This document shows positions 5,900-10,123 of a stretch of DNA of 10,123 bases, one piece after another. Below the pieces are notes generated by a model, which saw nothing but the letters and a program-made list of their open reading frames with translations, did not search any database and was not told the DNA's origin. Made by a program: the position numbers and the translations under genes. This stretch comes from Acetobacteraceae bacterium. GTDB lineage: Bacteria > Pseudomonadota > Alphaproteobacteria > Acetobacterales > Acetobacteraceae. The DNA lies in NCBI GenBank assembly GCA_003164305.1, contig PLSZ01000323.1:1-10123 (forward strand). Reading direction: 5' to 3'. Positions within the stretch are counted from its first letter, which is position 1. Each line of letters begins with the position of its first letter.

Positions 5900-7942
5900 A
5901 TGCCTGACCTGTCTCGCCGTTCCGTCTTCGCCGCGCTGGCCGCCAGCCCAGTGGCGATGGAGTTGATCAGAAGCACGATGGCGAAGGCGGCGGATTTGGC
6001 GGCGTCGGGCCTGGTGGGGGAGTTGCAGGGCCCCACGATGATCACCGATCCCGCGCAATGGCCGAAGACGTTCAAAGAAGCGCCGATGCTGGCGGAGCTG
6101 GTGAAGGCCGGCAAATTACCGCCCGTCGAGCAGCGCGTTCCGGCCGAGCCGATGGTGTGGAAGCCATTGAACGAAATCGGCAAATACGGCGGCAGCTGGC
6201 GGCGCGCGTTCACCGGCCCCGGCGACGGGGAGAACGGCAACCGCATCCAGTCGTCCGACAAGCCGCTGCACTGGAGCGCGGACGGCAGCAAGATCGTGCC
6301 GTGCATCGCCAAGGGATACGACCTCAGCGACGACGGCAAGACGTACACGTTGCATCTGCGCAAGGGCATGAAGTGGTCCGACGGCGCCCCGTTCACCGCC
6401 GACGATTTCGTGTTCTGGTTCGAGGATATCTACAACAATCCCGAAATCGTCCCGACGCCCACGCCCGAGATGCGGCCGAACGGCAAGCCCGGCAAGATGG
6501 TCAAGGTGGACGAAACGACCGTCCGCTGGGACTGGGAAGTGCCGTATTTCCTGTTCGAGGAAATCATGGCCGGCGATACCGCGATGGGCGGCGGCCAGGC
6601 CGTCCGTCAGGCCGGAAAAATCAGTTTCGGCGCCTACGCTCCCGGACATTACCTGAAACAGTTCATGCCGAAATATTCTTCGCTGGACGCGGTGAACGCC
6701 CGTGCGAAACAGGAGGGTTTCGAGAACTGGGTGCAGATGCTGCACTTCAAGAAGGACTGGGAACTGAACACCGAGCTGCCGGTGCTCGGGCCGTGGCGGA
6801 CGGTGCGCCCGATCAACAATCCGATCTGGCTGCTGGAGCGCAATCCGTTTTATTACGCGGTGGACACGGCCGGCAACCAGTTGCCATATTTCGACAAGGT
6901 GCAGTTCACGCTTGGCGAAAACCTGGAAGTCATCAACCTGCGCGCGATGGCCGGCGATTACGACGAACAGGAACGCCACATCGATCTGGGCAAGCTGCCC
7001 GTGCTGTTGGAGAACGAGAGCAAGGGGAATTACAAAGTTCATTTGGATCTGGGGTTCGCCGGCGCGGACTTCCTGTTGCAGTGCAATCAGAGTTACGTCG
7101 CAGACCCGGAAATCCGCAAATGGCTGACCAACGCCGATTTCCGCCGCGCGTTGTCGCTTGGCATCGACCGCGATCAATTGAACGAAACGTTCTGGCTGGG
7201 CGTCGGCACGCCCGGCTCTCCCGCGCCCGGCGAAAGCATGCCGCAAAATCCTGGGCCGGAATGGCGGAAGAAGTGGTCCGTGCTGGATGTGGCTCAGGCG
7301 AACAAGATGCTGGACGCGATCGGACTGTCGAAGAAAGACTCCGATGGGTTCCGGGTTCGCACCGATAACGGGGAGCGGTTGCGCATCCAGATCATCGCCA
7401 TCCAGGCCTTCCTTCCCTATCCGAAACTGTCCGAGATGGTCGCCGATCAATGGCGCAAGATTGGCATCCAGGCCGACGTGAAGGAGATGGAGCGCAATCT
7501 GGGCATGTCCACGACGCGCAACAACGCGCACCATATTTTCATCTGGAACAACGGCGGCACCGAATTGCTGTACCTGTTCCCTCGGCACGCGATCCCGGTC
7601 GATCCGACCGAGGCATACATGGGACCGCTGTACGGGACGTATTACGCGTCCGGCGGCACGCAGGGCGTCAAACCGGACGATCCCAATTTGCTGAAAATCT
7701 GGGACCTGTTCACCGAAGCCTCCGGCCTGAAGGTCGATGGGCGCAACAAAAACGCGCAGGAGATCTGGAAAATCCTGGTGGATCAGCAATACGGCATCGG
7801 AACGGTGGGACAATCTCCGGCGGGCCTCGGCGTGCGGCTTGTGTCCAACAAACTGGGAAATATCGCCGCGCGGGTTTGTAACGCCCAGCATTGCCGGACG
7901 CCGGGAAATTCGCACCCGGAGACGTGGTATTTCAAGGCCTGA
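5900..7942 (+). CDS. ABC transporter substrate-binding protein, family 5 (dipeptide/oligopeptide type), probable Tat export
   Basis: A 680-residue extracytoplasmic solute receptor, longer than typical DppA/OppA proteins (about 500-550). The N-terminus MPDLSRRSVFAALAASPVA has twin arginines at residues 6-7 followed by a short hydrophobic run, fitting a Tat signal; A-K-A at 28-30 is a possible cleavage site. The mature part opens with segments seen in large family 5 receptors: PAQWPKTFKEAPMLAELVKAG (51-71) and IGKYGGSWRRAF (93-104). Then come KGYDLSDDGKTYTLHLRKGMKWSDGAPFTADDF and, late, NADFRRALSLGIDRDQLN, both classic SBP_bac_5 features. It should capture a solute in the periplasm and deliver it to the two permeases just downstream. 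The substrate is unknown: members take peptides, opines, sugars, nickel and others. The first permease starts 3 nt after the stop. A weak GATAAT at 5862-5867 could be a -10 element, without a convincing -35. Confidence 0.92.
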   Translation: MPDLSRRSVFAALAASPVAMELIRSTMAKAADLAASGLVGELQGPTMITDPAQWPKTFKEAPMLAELVKAGKLPPVEQRVPAEPMVWKPLNEIGKYGGSWRRAFTGPGDGENGNRIQSSDKPLHWSADGSKIVPCIAKGYDLSDDGKTYTLHLRKGMKWSDGAPFTADDFVFWFEDIYNNPEIVPTPTPEMRPNGKPGKMVKVDETTVRWDWEVPYFLFEEIMAGDTAMGGGQAVRQAGKISFGAYAPGHYLKQFMPKYSSLDAVNARAKQEGFENWVQMLHFKKDWELNTELPVLGPWRTVRPINNPIWLLERNPFYYAVDTAGNQLPYFDKVQFTLGENLEVINLRAMAGDYDEQERHIDLGKLPVLLENESKGNYKVHLDLGFAGADFLLQCNQSYVADPEIRKWLTNADFRRALSLGIDRDQLNETFWLGVGTPGSPAPGESMPQNPGPEWRKKWSVLDVAQANKMLDAIGLSKKDSDGFRVRTDNGERLRIQIIAIQAFLPYPKLSEMVADQWRKIGIQADVKEMERNLGMSTTRNNAHHIFIWNNGGTELLYLFPRHAIPVDPTEAYMGPLYGTYYASGGTQGVKPDDPNLLKIWDLFTEASGLKVDGRNKNAQEIWKILVDQQYGIGTVGQSPAGLGVRLVSNKLGNIAARVCNAQHCRTPGNSHPETWYFKA

Positions 7943-7945
7943 TCG

Positions 7946-8938
7946 ATGTTGCCTTATATCCTACGGCGACTGGGACTGGCGCTGATCACCATCTGGGCTA
8001 TCACGGTGGTGACCTTCATCATTCTGCAGTTGCCGCCTGGAGACTTTGTCGATGCCTATGTGGCGCAGGCGTCCGCGTCGGGATCGGCGATTTCGGCCGC
8101 CGAGGCGGACGCGTTGCGCGTCGCGTACGGATTGAACCAACCGTTGTGGTATCAATACGTCAAGTGGCTGGGTCACGTGGTGACCGGGGATTTCGGCCGG
8201 TCGTTCGAATACGGGCGGCCGGTGACCGAGGTGATCGGCGACCGGCTGTGGCTGACGGTGTTGTTGTCTTTGGGAGCCATCGTCGTGACCTGGGGACTGG
8301 CGCTGCCGATCGGAATTTACTCGGCGGTGCGGCAATATTCCATTGGCGATTACGTGTTCACGTTGATCGGATTCATCGGCCTGGCGACACCGAACTTTCT
8401 GTTGGCGCTGATCGTGATGTATTTCGGCCTGCACTGGTTCAACATCAGCTTCGGCGGACTGTTTTCGTCCGACCAGCAGCTCGCGCCGTGGTCATGGGCG
8501 AAAGTTTTGGATCTGGCCTGGCATTTGCCGGTGCCGATGCTGATTCTGGCCCTGCCGGGAACGGCGCAACTGGTGCGGATCATGCGGGCGAATTTGCTCG
8601 ATGAACTGCGGCGGCCTTACGTGGTGACGGCACGCGCTCGCGGGCTGCCGGAGCGGCAGGTCATCTTCCGCTATCCGGTGCGGGCGGCGTTGAACCCGTT
8701 CGCGTCCACCATCGGTTATCTGCTGCCGTTCACGGTGTCGGGCAGCATCATCATCTCGGTCGTACTGAGCCTGCCGACCGTCGGACCACTGCTGTTGAGC
8801 TCCCTGCTGTCGCAGGACATGCTGCTGGCATCGACGATTATTCTCATGCTGGGCGTGCTGACGGTGATCGGCACCTTGCTGTCGGATTTGCTGCTGATGT
8901 GGATCGACCCGCGCATCCGGCTCGGCCAGTTGAAATGA
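7946..8938 (+). CDS. ABC transporter permease, DppB/OppB type
   Basis: A 330-residue inner-membrane protein, about the usual length. The N-terminus MLPYILRRLGLALITIWAIT leads into the first membrane segment (about 9-28), as in DppB-type permeases. More hydrophobic segments lie at about 104-126, 137-161, 195-207, 255-277 and 295-319. The cytoplasmic EAA-like loop that contacts the ATPase is at about 225-250 (TARARGLPERQVIFRYPVRAALNP). The extracytoplasmic stretch 30-100 has the family pattern ALRVAYGLNQPLWYQYVKWLGHVVTGDFGRSF in outline. It should form the transmembrane channel with the DppC-type permease. The ATG follows the receptor gene's TGA by 3 nt and the TGA overlaps the next ATG, so all are likely co-translated. 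Confidence 0.93.
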   Translation: MLPYILRRLGLALITIWAITVVTFIILQLPPGDFVDAYVAQASASGSAISAAEADALRVAYGLNQPLWYQYVKWLGHVVTGDFGRSFEYGRPVTEVIGDRLWLTVLLSLGAIVVTWGLALPIGIYSAVRQYSIGDYVFTLIGFIGLATPNFLLALIVMYFGLHWFNISFGGLFSSDQQLAPWSWAKVLDLAWHLPVPMLILALPGTAQLVRIMRANLLDELRRPYVVTARARGLPERQVIFRYPVRAALNPFASTIGYLLPFTVSGSIIISVVLSLPTVGPLLLSSLLSQDMLLASTIILMLGVLTVIGTLLSDLLLMWIDPRIRLGQLK

Positions 8939-10071
8939 GCGGACTGGCCGTGGAAGGCGGGATCGTGGAAGCGCCCGCCGCCGAAAACCGCGTCGCCGTC
9001 GCCTCGCAACGGCAACTGATCTGGTGGCGATTCCGAAAACACAAGCTGGCGATGGTCAGCGCGGTGATCGTCGCGCTGTTTTATTTCGTGGCGCTGTTCG
9101 CCGACACGCTGGCCTGCACGGAGCCGTTCGATACCCAGGCGACACGAGGCTACGTGCCGCCGCAGCCGATCCATTGGTTCGACGCTTCGGGACATTTTCA
9201 TCCTCAGGTGTCCGCGCTGAAAGGCAAACGCGATCCGCGGACGTTTAAATTGAGCTACGCGCCGGATGCCAGCGAGCCACGCGACGTGGTGTTGTTCGGC
9301 CACGGCTATCCGTATCATTTGTTCGGGGTAATCCCGATGGACTGGCATTTGTTCGCGGTCAGCGACGGACGGCCGCAGGATTCGTTGTTTCTGTTGGGCA
9401 CCGACCAACTGGGACGCGATGTTTATTCGCGGCTGGTGATCGCGACGCGGACCTCGCTGACGATCGGCCTCGTCGGGGTGAGTCTCAGCCTGATCCTGGG
9501 AGTTTTGCTCGGCGGCATTTCCGGGTTGTACGGCGGCGTGGCGGATTTGGTGATCCAGCGGGTGATCGAGATCCTGCGGTCGATCCCGACGATTCCGCTG
9601 TGGATGGGGTTAGCCGCCGCGGTGCCGGCGTCGTGGTCGCCTGGAAGAGTCTATTTCGCCATCACCATCATCATCTCGCTGATCGGCTGGACCGAGCTGG
9701 CGCGTGTGGTGCGCGGCCGCTTTCTGGCGCTGCGGCATGAGGATTTCATCACCGCCGCGGAACTCGCCGGCGCGTCGCGCATGCGCATCATCTTCAGGCA
9801 CATGGTGCCGTCGTTCCTGTCGCACATCATCGCCGCGGTCAGCCTGGCGCTGCCGGCGATGATCATCAGCGAGACGACCTTGTCGTTTCTGGGTCTGGGC
9901 TTGCGGCCGCCGGCGATTTCCTGGGGCGTTCTGCTGCAGGACGCGCAGAACCTGCAAACATTGGGCCTGGCGCCGTGGCTGCTGGTGGTGGCGCTGCCGG
10001 TGATCGTTGTCATTCTGGCGTTCAATTTCCTCGGCGACGGCTTGCGTGACGCGGCGGACCCTTATGGCTGA
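8935..10071 (+). CDS. ABC transporter permease, DppC/OppC type, with enlarged extracytoplasmic loop
   Basis: A 378-residue inner-membrane protein. A cytoplasmic leader (1-35) precedes the first membrane segment (about 39-58). A long polar segment of about 95 residues follows (60-153), ending at the family motif LLGTDQLGRDVYSRL (153-167). Membrane segments are at about 173-195, 220-233, 239-252, 296-312 and 346-366. The EAA loop is at about 270-292 (FITAAELAGASRMRIIFRHMVP). Typical DppC proteins are near 300 residues; the extra length lies mainly in the 60-153 segment, which should face the periplasm and could contact the oversized binding protein. The frame is open from a GTG at 8899, but the ATG at 8935 overlaps the previous TGA as ATGA and is the more likely start. 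It is the second half of the permease heterodimer. Confidence 0.92.
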   Translation: MSGLAVEGGIVEAPAAENRVAVASQRQLIWWRFRKHKLAMVSAVIVALFYFVALFADTLACTEPFDTQATRGYVPPQPIHWFDASGHFHPQVSALKGKRDPRTFKLSYAPDASEPRDVVLFGHGYPYHLFGVIPMDWHLFAVSDGRPQDSLFLLGTDQLGRDVYSRLVIATRTSLTIGLVGVSLSLILGVLLGGISGLYGGVADLVIQRVIEILRSIPTIPLWMGLAAAVPASWSPGRVYFAITIIISLIGWTELARVVRGRFLALRHEDFITAAELAGASRMRIIFRHMVPSFLSHIIAAVSLALPAMIISETTLSFLGLGLRPPAISWGVLLQDAQNLQTLGLAPWLLVVALPVIVVILAFNFLGDGLRDAADPYG

Positions 10072-10123
10072 GCCAATTCTGCGAGTCCGAGACCTGTCCA
10101 CGTATTTCTTCGCCGACGAGGGC
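10064..10123 (+). CDS. ABC transporter ATP-binding protein, DppD/OppD type (5' fragment)
   Basis: Only 20 codons are in the window, reading MAEPILRVRDLSTYFFADEG. The pattern L-x-V-R-D-L-x-T-Y-F at positions 6-15 is the usual opening of DppD/OppD ATPases, just before the first strand and well before Walker A, which lies outside the window. The ATG overlaps the end of the permease gene by 8 nt, the expected place for the operon's ATPase. It would power import through the two upstream permeases. Confidence 0.8.
   Translation, partial: MAEPILRVRDLSTYFFADEG

Noticed and set aside
6116..7915. A 599-codon open frame on the - strand opposite the substrate-binding protein gene.
   Set aside because: It is antisense to a well-supported gene, has no recognisable domain, and such frames are common opposite GC-rich codons.

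Overview
The window is GC-rich, dense, operon-organised bacterial DNA. Gene content points to an alphaproteobacterium, by inference only: a GNAT-Nudix fusion, a short CinA-type protein, a divergent histidine phosphatase subfamily and a large dipeptide-type ABC transporter. No rRNA, tRNA, CRISPR array or transposase was seen.

Left block (35-2453, + strand): three closely spaced genes. They encode a GNAT acetyltransferase/Nudix hydrolase fusion, a CinA/MoaB-fold protein and a histidine phosphatase starting at TTG. They look like a housekeeping or metabolite-repair cluster.

Middle block (2454-5040): a foreign-looking, lower-GC insert of about 2.4 kb (2618-5038) carrying a compact type II restriction-modification pair on the - strand. 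A C5-cytosine methyltransferase comes first, then a XamI-like PD-(D/E)XK endonuclease that overlaps it by a GTGA junction. The insert lies at the 3' end of a crotonase (enoyl-CoA hydratase-like) gene. The intact 3' end is on its right (5039-5307). A decayed, internally deleted second copy of the same segment is on its left (2476-2617). Without the insert, the crotonase gene would end convergently about 25 bp from the histidine phosphatase stop. The layout fits insertion of an R-M unit with a long target duplication, followed by decay of the redundant copy.

Right block (5041-10123): the crotonase gene (- strand, 5041-5814) is divergent from an ABC importer operon (+ strand). The operon encodes a 680-residue family 5 substrate-binding protein with a probable Tat signal, a DppB-type permease, a DppC-type permease with an enlarged extracytoplasmic loop, and the first 20 codons of a DppD-type ATPase. 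The four genes are nearly contiguous or overlap (3-nt gap, ATGA overlap, 8-nt overlap), as expected for one transporter made from one transcript. The substrate cannot be read from the sequence.

Most notable are the R-M insertion scar, the pairing of a XamI-like nuclease with a C5 methyltransferase, and the crotonase lacking both canonical catalytic glutamates.
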